In this document: positions 1 through 8,529 of the stretch, piece by piece
How positions within the stretch are numbered: the first letter of the stretch is position 1
Layout of the letters: every line of letters starts with the position of its first letter
Origin: Clostridia bacterium
Lineage (GTDB): Bacteria; Bacillota; Clostridia; UMGS1883
DNA length: 42,698 bases
Assembly (NCBI GenBank): GCA_017414645.1
Contig: JAFQLL010000027.1
Location: 1-42,698, forward strand
Direction: 5' to 3'
Notes under the pieces: model-generated
The model's database searches: none
The model's input: the letters and a program-made list of their open reading frames with translations, nothing else
What the model was told of the DNA's origin: nothing
Position numbers and translations under genes: made by a program

Positions 1-2145
1 ATCTGCAACGAAACCACTGCCTGCTTCGCCACCATTAGACGCGTACCAGCCTGTTACGCCATGGCTGAAGTCGCCGTTGGGAATAAGGTTTTCACTGACA
101 ACCTTATACGCAACATTGTTATACAGAACTGACTGATTCAATGTGTAAGTACCGTTATTTGTCCAGGGAGTCATAACGATATTTCCGCTTTCAGAAAGAA
201 CCTGAGCTGCGGATTCGTAAATGTAGTTACCACCATTGGGGTGATAGTTATATGCATCAAAGGTTGCGCCTGCACTTATTGCAGCATCGTAGCTCTTTGT
301 TTCTGTCTTAACAGTCTGACCATTTGCTACATATGTTGCAGTTACGTCAAATACTGTCTGAGGAACTTCGAGCTCATACATCTGGAAGTTATCGAAGCAG
401 ATACCGTTACCGAGGTTGTATGCATTGAACCAGAGCTCGGTAACAGAGGCTGTACCGTCAATTACAGTTGTAACTGTCTTCCAGTCTTCTGTTATTGCAC
501 CTGCAGCTGTGCCGGAGCCTGCCGCAAGAGTTGTACCAACATAAACTGTGCCTGCAGTCTTGCTGCCGGAGTTTGACTTAATGTCGTACATTAATACGTA
601 CTTCTTGCCGTTTTCAAGGGGGAAGGAACGCTTGATACAGCAAAGACCGCCGAAGCCGTCGCCCCACTGGCTCATAAGATACCAGCTGCCGTCTGTGGGG
701 TTACCACGTCTGGGACCTGTATACTTTGTGCCCCATCTGTCGTACTGAGAACCAAGAGTTGCCGATGCACCCATGTAGTAGTAGTTGTAAATAGTACCTG
801 CTACCCAGTGGTCATCGGTTGCTGTCTGGGGGTTGGGAAGGTTTTCGCTCTTGCTCTGGTTGAGCCAGCCTGTTGTATCGAAGTTACCTTCAGCATTTTC
901 AAAAGAGCCGTTTGAAATAAGGTTTTCGGATGCAACAGCGTATGTTACGCCGTCATATACATATTCGTCACCGATAGAGTAGCTACGGTAAACCTGTTCA
1001 ACCTTATAAAGTTCAACGTCGTCGAAATATGTACCCGTGCCGAGCCAACGAGCGTAAATTTCAGCAAATGTGCTTGTGTCCTTTGCGTTGAACACATAAA
1101 GATGCTGTCTCCATGTGTTTGTTGCAAGGCCTTCAACGTTACAGCTGATGGGGTCGGAACCGCTGTTACCAAGACCACCACAGTCGATGTCAACATTTAC
1201 AGAGCTCTTATCTGCACCAAGACCTGTGGTAAGAGTCATAGCCGCGTTATTGCTGTAGCTCCAGAAGCTGAGTACATACTTATCCCCTGCCTGAACATCG
1301 GCATCAAGATCGAACTGACCAACCAAGCTACCGTTACTTGTACCGCCACCGTTTACGTCACTCTTTAATGAGTAATCGCCAGAATGAGCCTGGGTTGTAG
1401 AACGGGAGAAGCCGCCAAGTGCGTTTGTGCCGTCCCATGAAATCCAGCCATCAGTATTGGATTCGAAGGTACCGTTTGCTACAAGGTTTTCGCTTATTGC
1501 TGTGTATGTAATGCCATCAACTACAAACTGCTTAGCTTCAACAGGAACTTCAGAGTCGTAAGTATAAGTAATTGTGAGATTGTTTGTTGTGCTTGTAACT
1601 GTGAAGGTTGCGGGGTTTGTAGAATCCTTCTTATAAATAGATGTGCCATAGGTAATTGTTTCGGGTGCATAGCTTGACAGACTGATAATGTCACCAATCT
1701 CACTCGATACCATTACCTGAGATGCAATATCGTTTCCGTTTTCGTCAACAAACTTAATTGTTGTTGTTGCATCTGTGCTAAAGTCGATTACTGTTGACTC
1801 GGGGGCGTCTACCATTGTACCGCCCACATACAAGTCGTACTGGCCTATTCTGTCGTCCTTTGCCAGCTTTAATGAATATGTAACAGAATTGCCGTCAACC
1901 GTCTTCTGGTCGATGTAATGAATCTCGTCAGCTGTTGCTGTTACAATGCTCACACCCTTTTTAACAATTAAAAGGGTTGATTCCTGTGCTTCCTCGGGGT
2001 TTGCGTATTGAACAGTAACCTGTACTGTTCTGTCGGCATCGGTGTCAACGCCTGCCACCAAGGAGGTAATCGTAGCCGCAGAGCTTGTTATTGTCATTGC
2101 AAAAACAAGCAAAAGGCTGATTGCCAAGGTTAATAATTTTTTCAT
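1..2145 (-). CDS. Secreted multi-module carbohydrate-binding protein (3' end beyond window)
   Basis: The frame stays open from an ATG at 2145 to the window edge, giving 715 residues without a stop. The start follows AAGGAG with an 8-base gap. Residues 1-24 form a signal peptide. A beta-rich region and a MucBP-like segment (about 125-205) follow. Then come repeated jelly-roll modules of the CBM4/9/22 type, each opening with an E-N-L-(V/I)-x-N-G-x-F signature (near residues 220, 405 and 685) and preceded by a short hairpin of the type Y/V-D-G-(I/V)-x-Y. A second MucBP-like stretch lies at about 592-680. No catalytic domain is visible, but the C-terminus is missing, so an enzyme or a surface anchor could lie beyond the edge. 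It lies 140 bases downstream of the GH16 gene on the same strand, which fits a shared role in extracellular glycan binding. Family assignment is by motif; ligand unknown. Confidence 0.8.
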   Translation of the reverse strand, partial: MKKLLTLAISLLLVFAMTITSSAATITSLVAGVDTDADRTVQVTVQYANPEEAQESTLLIVKKGVSIVTATADEIHYIDQKTVDGNSVTYSLKLAKDDRIGQYDLYVGGTMVDAPESTVIDFSTDATTTIKFVDENGNDIASQVMVSSEIGDIISLSSYAPETITYGTSIYKKDSTNPATFTVTSTTNNLTITYTYDSEVPVEAKQFVVDGITYTAISENLVANGTFESNTDGWISWDGTNALGGFSRSTTQAHSGDYSLKSDVNGGGTSNGSLVGQFDLDADVQAGDKYVLSFWSYSNNAAMTLTTGLGADKSSVNVDIDCGGLGNSGSDPISCNVEGLATNTWRQHLYVFNAKDTSTFAEIYARWLGTGTYFDDVELYKVEQVYRSYSIGDEYVYDGVTYAVASENLISNGSFENAEGNFDTTGWLNQSKSENLPNPQTATDDHWVAGTIYNYYYMGASATLGSQYDRWGTKYTGPRRGNPTDGSWYLMSQWGDGFGGLCCIKRSFPLENGKKYVLMYDIKSNSGSKTAGTVYVGTTLAAGSGTAAGAITEDWKTVTTVIDGTASVTELWFNAYNLGNGICFDNFQMYELEVPQTVFDVTATYVANGQTVKTETKSYDAAISAGATFDAYNYHPNGGNYIYESAAQVLSESGNIVMTPWTNNGTYTLNQSVLYNNVAYKVVSENLIPNGDFSHGVTGWYASNGGEAGSGFVAD

Positions 2146-2235
2146 TTTGCTATCTCCTTTTCGGATTATTTATATCCAAAGCCCATAAGGTTAACTTCCC
2201 TCGCCTTATAAGCAATTTCAACCTTTTAAAACCTT

Positions 2236-2274
2236 CAATTTACCAAATGGGGTCAGACCCCATTCGGTAAATTG
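2236..2274. repeat. Long inverted repeat with GGGGTC/GACCCC core
   Basis: Arms of 19 bases with a single mismatch close on a GGGGTC-A-GACCCC core. It lies 11 bases after the stop of the GH16 gene. No T-tract follows on the minus strand, so it may slow or stop transcription imperfectly, protect the mRNA 3' end, or be a dispersed repeat. Confidence 0.6.
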
Positions 2275-2285
2275 GTTGTTATTAA

Positions 2286-5200
2286 TTAATACTGGAAGCT
2301 TCTTACGAACTGACAACGCAAGCCATCCCATACCATTGTATCGTCGGGTTCGTTTTCCCAACCGCCGATACCGGTATTAATAATAAGTCGCATGTTCTTC
2401 TGGAAGTTAAGGGATGAGTCGTTTTGTGTGCTTGCATACAAATTGCCGTTTAAGTAGAACTTGATGTAGTCATAGCCCCAGTCCATAGACCATGTGTTGT
2501 AGCTTGTTGCAATGTTTGTGCCGCTTGTCTGTTTACCGAAGCGGTTGTCGCTGTCACCCTCGCCGTGAAGCGCAGTATGCCAAGCATAATGGCCGTACTT
2601 TGACGAAAGTGTTTCGAAAATGTCAATTTCCGGAGGCCATGAATCACGGCCTGTTAACCAGAACGCGTTCCAGTAGCCAATGGGGCTGTCAGGGTCCTTG
2701 AATCTGCCTTCAACAAAGCACTGCTTGTTGTAAACCTTGTTCTGAATACTTACAACACCTACATATGCCTGCCACTTCTTCCAGTCGGTTCTGCCGAAGT
2801 CACCGTTGTACTGCTTACCTGTTTCACCATTAGTATCTGTAGGCCAAGCACCGGAGTCAATCTTTGTTGCTTTAAGGTACAGCTCGCCGTTTTCAACGAT
2901 AACGTTCTTATGAGTGATAAGAGCTGTAAAGTTGTAAGAGTCGTTTGTGGGGTTGTTACTCTTCCAGGGGTAGTTGGTCCACCACTGGCTGTTTATTGAG
3001 TTGCCGTAGAAGTTATCGGAAACATAAGCTGTGCCTTCGTTTCTTAAATAGAAGGTTGCCTGAGCCTGTGCCCACATCTTCCAGGGCTTTACGTCACCTG
3101 TTTTATAGTCGCTCGTGGAGTCATAAAGGTACTTATTTTCCATCGCATCGGCTGCGCTGTTTGCCGCCTGGTTATATGTACGATAAGTGTATGTGCTGCC
3201 TGTGTAGTAGCCTACGTTAGTTGCTTCTTCCTTATAGAAGGTTGCATTTGCCATAAATTCGCCTGTGTTTTCGAACTTCTTAAGGTAGAAGGCATCGCCC
3301 ATTTCTGCCACAATGAAGTAGCCGGGCATTGTAACAGCCTCGAAACTAACGCCTGTGCCCACAAGACCACGACGTTCAACAAAGCGTGCTATAGCAGGGT
3401 TCTTGTTTGCCGCAACGCTTATCACACCATCTGCACCATTGTGGTAAACGTATCTGCCGTAATATTCGCTGCTTGATGTCGAATACGAGCTGAGTCTTGT
3501 TGCTTCAAGTCTTACAATACCATGTGTGGGGTCAACGCCGCCTAATGTGCCTGTGTTTCTGTCAACTGCACGAAGTTCAAGGTCAGTAATTGTCATCTGG
3601 TTCTTTGCACCTGCACCTGTGTTGAATGCAATTACATTAGGTGCTGTATATGCCCATGCGCGGTTTCTTACAAGCTCTGCATCAGAATAAGAGAAATACA
3701 TAATCTGTGTTTCTGTTTTCTCAGAGTCAGAAACTGTAATGAAGCAGGAGCGGTTTGTGGGCGAAACCAAAAGCGAGAAATCAAGCTTTTCGCCCTTTTT
3801 GAATGTGTTTTCGAAAAGGTTAGCAGGTGAACCTTCGTTAAAGTAGTTGGAGGTCATTTGCTTAATCGCCAATTCACTGCCATTGTTATCGAGTCTTATC
3901 TGAATAGCTGTGTGGTTGTCTAAATCCGCACCGCCGGTTGTAATGCCGTCTACAAGTGTAATGCCTGAGTAGAAGCCGTTTGTGTCGCCTCCGTCAATTG
4001 TTGCAGGAACTTCCAAACCAAAGGTGATTTCATAGTCGCCGTTGTCGGAGGGAAGGCTGAGTTCCTTCTGGGCTAAGATGCCGCCTGCACCTTCAACAAC
4101 TGCATCGCCACCGAAAGCTTTTACTGTTCCAACTCTTATCCATCCGTTATTTGACGAGTCAACTCTTGCGTAGAATGTAAGCTTAATGTATCTTGCATTT
4201 ACGCCTGCAAAGTATGCCTTCTGAATATCGTCTGTACTCTTGGAAGTTTTCTTTGCAACGACCTCTGTATATGTAGAGTTGTTTGTGCTTGTAGCAACAG
4301 AGTATGTATAAGTTCTCGAGGAACCATTACCAAAGGCTATACCCACGCTTGAAACCTTCTGTGTGCTGCCAAGGTCTAAAACAAGTGTTGCAGGAGCTGC
4401 GTCTGTAACGCCGGATGCTGTCCAGATTGTTGCAGCGTCGTCATCGAGTACATTTGCTGCTGCATTTGCGCTCTCAGGCTCCTGGCTTGCTGTAACGGAG
4501 GAAATTGAAAGTTCATCACCATCAACCACGCCGTCACGGCCTACAGCATCGTATAAAACCAAGCCATCGTCAGTTGCCTCTGCATAAAGCTTGTCACCGA
4601 GTGTAGGATTATAATCTGTATATGTCATTTCGTCCATAGCAGAAATGTGCCAGTCATCTGCCATTTCGTCGGCTGTCATGAGCATATCACCGATATTATC
4701 TTCGAAGCCGTAGGCTGCAACCTCTTTTATGCCTACACTTCCGAGCGCTACCACGCGAACATATCTTGCACGTACATTTTCAACTGTCACGCTTCCGCTG
4801 GAGGTTGGCTGAGCAGTTGCCACGCTTGTAAAGTTTTCGCCGTCCTCGCTTACAAGCACACTGTAGGTTGTGCTTGTATTGTCAAAGCTGACTGTTACAT
4901 TTGACAAAATAAAGTCGTCGCCCAGATACATTGTCATGTAATCATTGGCTGCCGCTGTCCACTTTGTGTTTTCGTTGCCGTCAACAGCATTTGCCGCAGA
5001 ATTAATATTGGACGACCAGATATCTTCTGCCGAAACCTCTATTTTCTCACCCGTAAGGGAATCAACTGTTGTACAGCTGTCGCTTGACATGGAGGCAATA
5101 GGGATTATTCCTGTGTCCCATACAAAAATTTTCGAGGTCCCATTAGATATGTCGGTAAGGTAAACCTTGTTAAGAGTTTGCCCCGCCGGCACTGTTACAG

Positions 5201-5426
5201 GGTGTTTTTCAACACTTCTGAAGCTTGTATCTGTTTCAAAAGCTGCAACATACACATAAACCTCTGCATCTGTTTCTCCTACATTTTTTAGTGTTATGGT
5301 ATATGCTGCCTGGGCTTGGGTTTTCCTACCCGATATTTCTGCGCTCACATCGTTTGCCGATGCCGGTAGAGTCATTACCGACAGCACAAGGAGCACGCAC
5401 AGAAACAGTGCCACTATTTTTTTCAT
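2286..5426 (-). CDS. Secreted GH16 family endo-beta-glycanase with multiple binding modules
   Basis: A 1046-residue exported protein. Residues 1-24 are a signal peptide. A beta-sandwich module (about 25-112, ending in a K-I-F-V-W-D motif) is followed by two F5/8 type C (discoidin-like) domains at about 120-242 and 303-439, a laminin-G-like domain at 450-621, and an AbfB/CBM42-like beta-trefoil region at about 634-797. The C-terminal 800-1046 is a GH16 catalytic domain with the signature E933-I-D-I-F-E938, that is E-x-D-x-x-E with the beta-bulge; by family precedent E933 is nucleophile, D935 assists and E938 is acid/base. The bulged form is typical of laminarinase, galactanase and agarase branches rather than lichenases. 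The start has GGAGG 7 bases upstream and a clear promoter. The target is probably a beta-1,3-linked glucan or galactan; the arabinose-type trefoil favours arabinogalactan, but that is inference. Confidence 0.88.
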   Translation of the reverse strand: MKKIVALFLCVLLVLSVMTLPASANDVSAEISGRKTQAQAAYTITLKNVGETDAEVYVYVAAFETDTSFRSVEKHPVTVPAGQTLNKVYLTDISNGTSKIFVWDTGIIPIASMSSDSCTTVDSLTGEKIEVSAEDIWSSNINSAANAVDGNENTKWTAAANDYMTMYLGDDFILSNVTVSFDNTSTTYSVLVSEDGENFTSVATAQPTSSGSVTVENVRARYVRVVALGSVGIKEVAAYGFEDNIGDMLMTADEMADDWHISAMDEMTYTDYNPTLGDKLYAEATDDGLVLYDAVGRDGVVDGDELSISSVTASQEPESANAAANVLDDDAATIWTASGVTDAAPATLVLDLGSTQKVSSVGIAFGNGSSRTYTYSVATSTNNSTYTEVVAKKTSKSTDDIQKAYFAGVNARYIKLTFYARVDSSNNGWIRVGTVKAFGGDAVVEGAGGILAQKELSLPSDNGDYEITFGLEVPATIDGGDTNGFYSGITLVDGITTGGADLDNHTAIQIRLDNNGSELAIKQMTSNYFNEGSPANLFENTFKKGEKLDFSLLVSPTNRSCFITVSDSEKTETQIMYFSYSDAELVRNRAWAYTAPNVIAFNTGAGAKNQMTITDLELRAVDRNTGTLGGVDPTHGIVRLEATRLSSYSTSSSEYYGRYVYHNGADGVISVAANKNPAIARFVERRGLVGTGVSFEAVTMPGYFIVAEMGDAFYLKKFENTGEFMANATFYKEEATNVGYYTGSTYTYRTYNQAANSAADAMENKYLYDSTSDYKTGDVKPWKMWAQAQATFYLRNEGTAYVSDNFYGNSINSQWWTNYPWKSNNPTNDSYNFTALITHKNVIVENGELYLKATKIDSGAWPTDTNGETGKQYNGDFGRTDWKKWQAYVGVVSIQNKVYNKQCFVEGRFKDPDSPIGYWNAFWLTGRDSWPPEIDIFETLSSKYGHYAWHTALHGEGDSDNRFGKQTSGTNIATSYNTWSMDWGYDYIKFYLNGNLYASTQNDSSLNFQKNMRLIINTGIGGWENEPDDTMVWDGLRCQFVRSFQY

Positions 5427-5440
5427 TTTATCTCCTCCAA

Positions 5441-5457
5441 TTTCTAAATTTTAGAAA
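5441..5457. promoter_or_regulatory. 17-bp perfect palindrome in the GH16 gene leader
   Basis: TTTCTAAA-T-TTTAGAAA, perfectly symmetric, lies between the promoter and the ribosome binding site of the GH16 gene. The position just after the transcription start suits a repressor operator; the regulator is unknown. Confidence 0.4.
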
Positions 5458-5470
5458 CCAATTCAGGATA

Positions 5471-5499
5471 ATTATATCACTATTTTTTTTCAATGTCTA
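5471..5499 (-). promoter_or_regulatory. Promoter of the GH16 gene
   Basis: TAGACA (5494-5499) and TATAAT (5471-5476) on the minus strand with a 17-base spacer, about 45 bases before the start codon. Confidence 0.7.
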
Positions 5500-5517
5500 T
5501 ATTTTTTTGAAAATTAA

Positions 5518-5552
5518 ACAAAAAAGAAGTGCCTAAATCACTTCTTTTTTGT
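5518..5552. terminator. Hairpin terminator after metF
   Basis: A perfect 14-bp stem (5518-5531 with 5539-5552, loop 5532-5538) has A-tracts on one side and T-tracts on the other, so it can act in both directions. It lies 7 bases after the metF stop and just before the GH16 promoter. Confidence 0.85.
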
Positions 5553-5559
5553 CTGTTTT

Positions 5560-6435
5560 TCACTTTCCCAGAATGTCAGACAGATTATTTTGTATTTTTT
5601 CTGCAACATCGGGCTTGTTCATAGAGTAAACATGTACATTTGTTATATTATTTGCGTAAAGGTCAATTATCTGGTCTGTGGCATAAGCGATACCTGCCTG
5701 CTTCATTGCGGCAGAATCAGAACCGAATTTGTCAACAAGGCTTTTAAAGCGCTGAGGCATAAAAGAGCCCGAGAGAGTAATTGCCCTTTCCACCTGGTTC
5801 GCATTTGTAATGGGCATTATGCCGGGAATAACAGGCACGGTTATGCCTGCTTCGCGTATTTTGTATAAAAAGTTATACAAAAGATTGTTGTCAAAAAACA
5901 TTTGCGTTGTTAAAAAGTCAACCCCTGCATCGACTTTTTCTTTAAGGTATTTTATATCTTCCTTCTGGTTTGTACTTTCAGGGTGTATTTCCGGGTAGCA
6001 GGCAGCACCTATGCAGAAGTCACCCTTTGCCTTAAGCTCGTGCACAAGCTCAATGGCGTTGTGATAATCCCACATTTTTCTGTCTGCACCTTCAAGCTCC
6101 TTGGGAATGTCGCCTCTTAACGCCATAACATTTGTTATACCTGCCGCCTTAATTGCTTCAATTTTTTCGTCAACGGTTTCTTTTGTTGACGAAACACAGG
6201 TAAGGTGCGCCAAGGTGGGCACGTTGTAGGTTGCCTTTATATTTTTTGCAATGTCGAGGGTGTATTTACTTGTGCCACCGCCTGCGCCGTATGTAACACT
6301 CATGAAAGCAGGCTTTAATTTAGCAATTTCCTCAGTTGCGCTTTTAACGCTGTCAAAGCCCATTTCGGTTTTAGGCGGGAAAACCTCGAAGGATAAAGAC
6401 AACGTGTCTTTTGTGATAAGATCAATAATTTTCAT
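5560..6435 (-). CDS. metF: Methylenetetrahydrofolate reductase
   Basis: The 291-residue protein matches the bacterial MetF length and fold, an FAD-dependent TIM barrel that reduces 5,10-methylene-THF to 5-methyl-THF for methionine synthesis. The N-terminal F-E-V-F-P-P-K-T motif carries the family's catalytic glutamate, the segment S-V-T-Y-G-A-G-G is conserved, and A-L-R-G-D holds the aspartate near the flavin. Q-M-F-F-D and P-G-I-M-P are further family signatures. The start ATG follows an AAGGAAGTGAT ribosome binding site that lies inside the 3' end of the upstream GH2 gene, only 4 bases past its stop. It also has its own promoter within that gene, so it can be expressed alone or with GH2. 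A terminator follows directly. No SAM riboswitch is visible, because the leader is only about 17 bases. Confidence 0.95.
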   Translation of the reverse strand: MKIIDLITKDTLSLSFEVFPPKTEMGFDSVKSATEEIAKLKPAFMSVTYGAGGGTSKYTLDIAKNIKATYNVPTLAHLTCVSSTKETVDEKIEAIKAAGITNVMALRGDIPKELEGADRKMWDYHNAIELVHELKAKGDFCIGAACYPEIHPESTNQKEDIKYLKEKVDAGVDFLTTQMFFDNNLLYNFLYKIREAGITVPVIPGIMPITNANQVERAITLSGSFMPQRFKSLVDKFGSDSAAMKQAGIAYATDQIIDLYANNITNVHVYSMNKPDVAEKIQNNLSDILGK

Positions 6436-6439
6436 GCAA

Positions 6440-8122
6440 TCACTTCCTTTTATTGCTGATTATACCCTTTTCAAAGGCAGATTTCAACATTTCTTTTATT
6501 TTAAGCATTCTTTCTTCAGAAACCTTCACAACCTGTCTGTCGTAAGTTACAAGCCCGTTTGTTTCGTCTTCAACGTCGCTTACCTGTGTAAGAATGCTTC
6601 CCGAAAGTCCCCTCTCCCCGCTTGGCGCTACCTCAGTTTTGTATAAAGTCTCCAAGGCTTCGGAGAAGGTATCGCAATCTGTAAACTTTTTGTAGCCATA
6701 GGTTTTTTTGAGGTTAAAGGAATGCTCGTCTATTTTACAGCTGTAGCCACCGAATTCCGTAAGAAGAAGCGGTTTTTCGCCCTTCCTGGTTAAGTTAACC
6801 TTTTTGAAGTATACGTGTTCGCTGTCAACATCACTCTTTTTTGGTTTAAACCAACCCGAAGCCGTGTTCCATATTCTTGTGGGATCGGTTTCTTTCATTT
6901 TTTTATAAAGCTTTTCTGCATTGTGCTGCCCCCAGCCCTCGTTGAATATGGTGTAAAGGCAAACCGACGGATGGTTGTAAAGAAGCCTTGTCATTTCCTT
7001 AAGTGTTTTTTCAAAATGCACCCTTCTTTTTTCAGATGCCCTTCTATCCCTTTTCTTTTTAAAGCCAATTGTAGGGAGCACCGTATCTCGCACATAGCGA
7101 TACTTTCCGCTGTTAACCATGTCCTGAAAAACAAGCATGCCGATTTTGTCGCAGTAGTGATAGAAAATATCCGGTTCCACTTTAACGTGCTTACGAAGGG
7201 TATTGAACCCAAGAGCCTTCATTGTTTTTATATCGTATTCATACCCTTTCGGGCTTCCCGGGGTAAAAATACCGTCCGGGTAATAGCCCTGGTCTAAAAT
7301 GCCGTGAAAATAGAAGGGTTTCCCGTTTAATAATATGCAGCCATCCTTGCATTCTATAGTTCTTAAAGCAAAGTAAGACTGAACCCTATCCTCTCCCGAA
7401 ATAAGCGTAAAATCATAAAGGTGAGGGTTTTCAGGGCTCCACAAAATGCCGTTTTCAATTTCAAGGGTAAACACGTTGCCATTGTAGCAATGCTCCTGAC
7501 CGCAAAGCATTAGTTTCTTACCATCTTCGCCGCCAGCTGTTTCAATTGTAACAGAGCTCATGGTTGTTGTTATTTTAATATCTTCAATATAGCATTCCGG
7601 TGTACTTTCAAGCCACACGCTCTGCCATATGCCGCTTATGGGTGTGTACCACATACCGCCACGCTTTTTTGCCTGCTTGCCGTAGCAATATGCATTGTCG
7701 GTTTCATCTGTTACAATAACCTCAACCGTATTTTCATTTTCCTCAAGAAGATGGGTTATATCAAATGAGAAGGGAATATAACCGCCTTCGTGGTCTCCTG
7801 CCTCTTTGCCGTTTATTTTAACATGGGCAATATTATCAACTGCACCAAAGTGAATGTGAACCCTCCCCTTGTTAAAGCCTTCAGGCAAGGTAAAGCTTTT
7901 CTTATAAACGTAGCTTTCACCAACACTATGCCCTATTCCCGAAAGGCGGCTTTCAGGTGCAAAGGGCACTCGTATTACAGAAACACCCTTTTCAGCGGCA
8001 CACAGTTCCCACTCTCCGCACAGGGAAAACCAGCTGTCTCGTCTGAGCTGCGGACGTGGGTACACCTTTCCCCATGCATCGGGGTCATTTTCAAATGGGG
8101 TAGCCAGCTTTTGAAATTCCAT
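6440..8122 (-). CDS. Glycoside hydrolase family 2 protein (beta-galactosidase/beta-glucuronidase type)
   Basis: Start chosen at 8122 (560 residues): GGAG lies 9 bases upstream, whereas further-upstream frames run through terminator hairpins. There is no signal peptide, so the enzyme is cytoplasmic. A jelly-roll sugar-binding domain (about 25-175) and a short immunoglobulin-like domain (about 175-260) precede the TIM barrel. The acid/base glutamate is E395 in F-N-E-G-W, and the nucleophile is E456 in L-T-E-F-G-G. These are the standard GH2 catalytic pair, so it should be active on a beta-galactoside, beta-glucuronide or similar; the exact substrate cannot be read. At 560 residues it is shorter than LacZ and closer to compact GH2 enzymes. 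It overlaps functionally with metF, whose ribosome binding site it contains. No promoter is seen between its start and the terminator-like hairpins upstream. Confidence 0.87.
   Translation of the reverse strand: MEFQKLATPFENDPDAWGKVYPRPQLRRDSWFSLCGEWELCAAEKGVSVIRVPFAPESRLSGIGHSVGESYVYKKSFTLPEGFNKGRVHIHFGAVDNIAHVKINGKEAGDHEGGYIPFSFDITHLLEENENTVEVIVTDETDNAYCYGKQAKKRGGMWYTPISGIWQSVWLESTPECYIEDIKITTTMSSVTIETAGGEDGKKLMLCGQEHCYNGNVFTLEIENGILWSPENPHLYDFTLISGEDRVQSYFALRTIECKDGCILLNGKPFYFHGILDQGYYPDGIFTPGSPKGYEYDIKTMKALGFNTLRKHVKVEPDIFYHYCDKIGMLVFQDMVNSGKYRYVRDTVLPTIGFKKKRDRRASEKRRVHFEKTLKEMTRLLYNHPSVCLYTIFNEGWGQHNAEKLYKKMKETDPTRIWNTASGWFKPKKSDVDSEHVYFKKVNLTRKGEKPLLLTEFGGYSCKIDEHSFNLKKTYGYKKFTDCDTFSEALETLYKTEVAPSGERGLSGSILTQVSDVEDETNGLVTYDRQVVKVSEERMLKIKEMLKSAFEKGIISNKRK
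6459..6487 (-). promoter_or_regulatory. Internal promoter for metF inside the GH2 gene
   Basis: TTGAAA (6482-6487) and TATAAT (6459-6464) with a 17-base spacer lie in the last codons of the GH2 gene, pointing at metF. The predicted leader is about 17 bases. Confidence 0.65.
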
Positions 8123-8153
8123 ACTTTTCATCTCCGCTGTTTTAAGGTAATAA

Positions 8154-8175
8154 AGCCGAGGAAAACTCCTCGGCT
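8154..8175 (-). terminator. Terminator-like hairpin, left copy, in the GH2 leader
   Basis: AGCCGAGGA and TCCTCGGCT pair around a 4-base loop. On the minus strand it is followed by TTTATT, so it faces the GH2 gene, whose ribosome binding site begins about 20 bases further on. It would terminate transcripts coming from metY, or act as an attenuator. Confidence 0.55.
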
Positions 8176-8253
8176 GAGCGTGTCGAAAAAATCGACACGC
8201 GACAAAAAATCTTGCGGAGGACAATATTTTTTGTCAATGTTTTTATAGTGAAC

Positions 8254-8409
8254 AAAGTGCCAATTTCAGCGGTCAACTGTATCCGCTCTGTCGTCGCTAT
8301 CGCTCGCCAGTCACGGACAGTTTTCGCATACGAGCTATTCGCCTCGCTTGCGCTTCGGATAGCTCAGCATCGTACAAGGGGCTTGAGAGCCCCCTAAAAT
8401 TGGCACTTT
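8254..8409. repeat. Candidate MITE-like element bounded by a 13-bp inverted repeat
   Basis: AAAGTGCCAATTT at 8254-8266 is exactly mirrored at 8397-8409. The interior is rich in short hairpins and has no credible gene. Terminal repeats plus internal structure suggest a small non-autonomous element, though no target-site duplication is proven. Confidence 0.45.
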
Positions 8410-8507
8410 CGGAGGGGCAATGCGATAGCCCCTCCTATTTTTTTCAGGGAACCTTCTTCCCCGAACCCTTCGCGATTGTGCGAAAATTCAGGTTTATTGA
8501 CAGTATG

Positions 8508-8529
8508 AGCCGAGGAAAACTCCTCGGCT
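8508..8529 (+). terminator. Terminator-like hairpin, right copy
   Basis: This is the same 22-base palindrome as at 8154-8175, but here it is followed by TTTTATTTTT on the plus strand. The two copies therefore face outward from the block between them. It lies 7 bases past the metY stop, where it may also stabilise the metY mRNA end. Confidence 0.55.

Noticed and set aside
8212-8397. Small open frame of 61 codons on the plus strand
   Set aside because: It lies entirely in the hairpin-rich block, has no ribosome binding site at a suitable distance and encodes a low-quality sequence with no domain.
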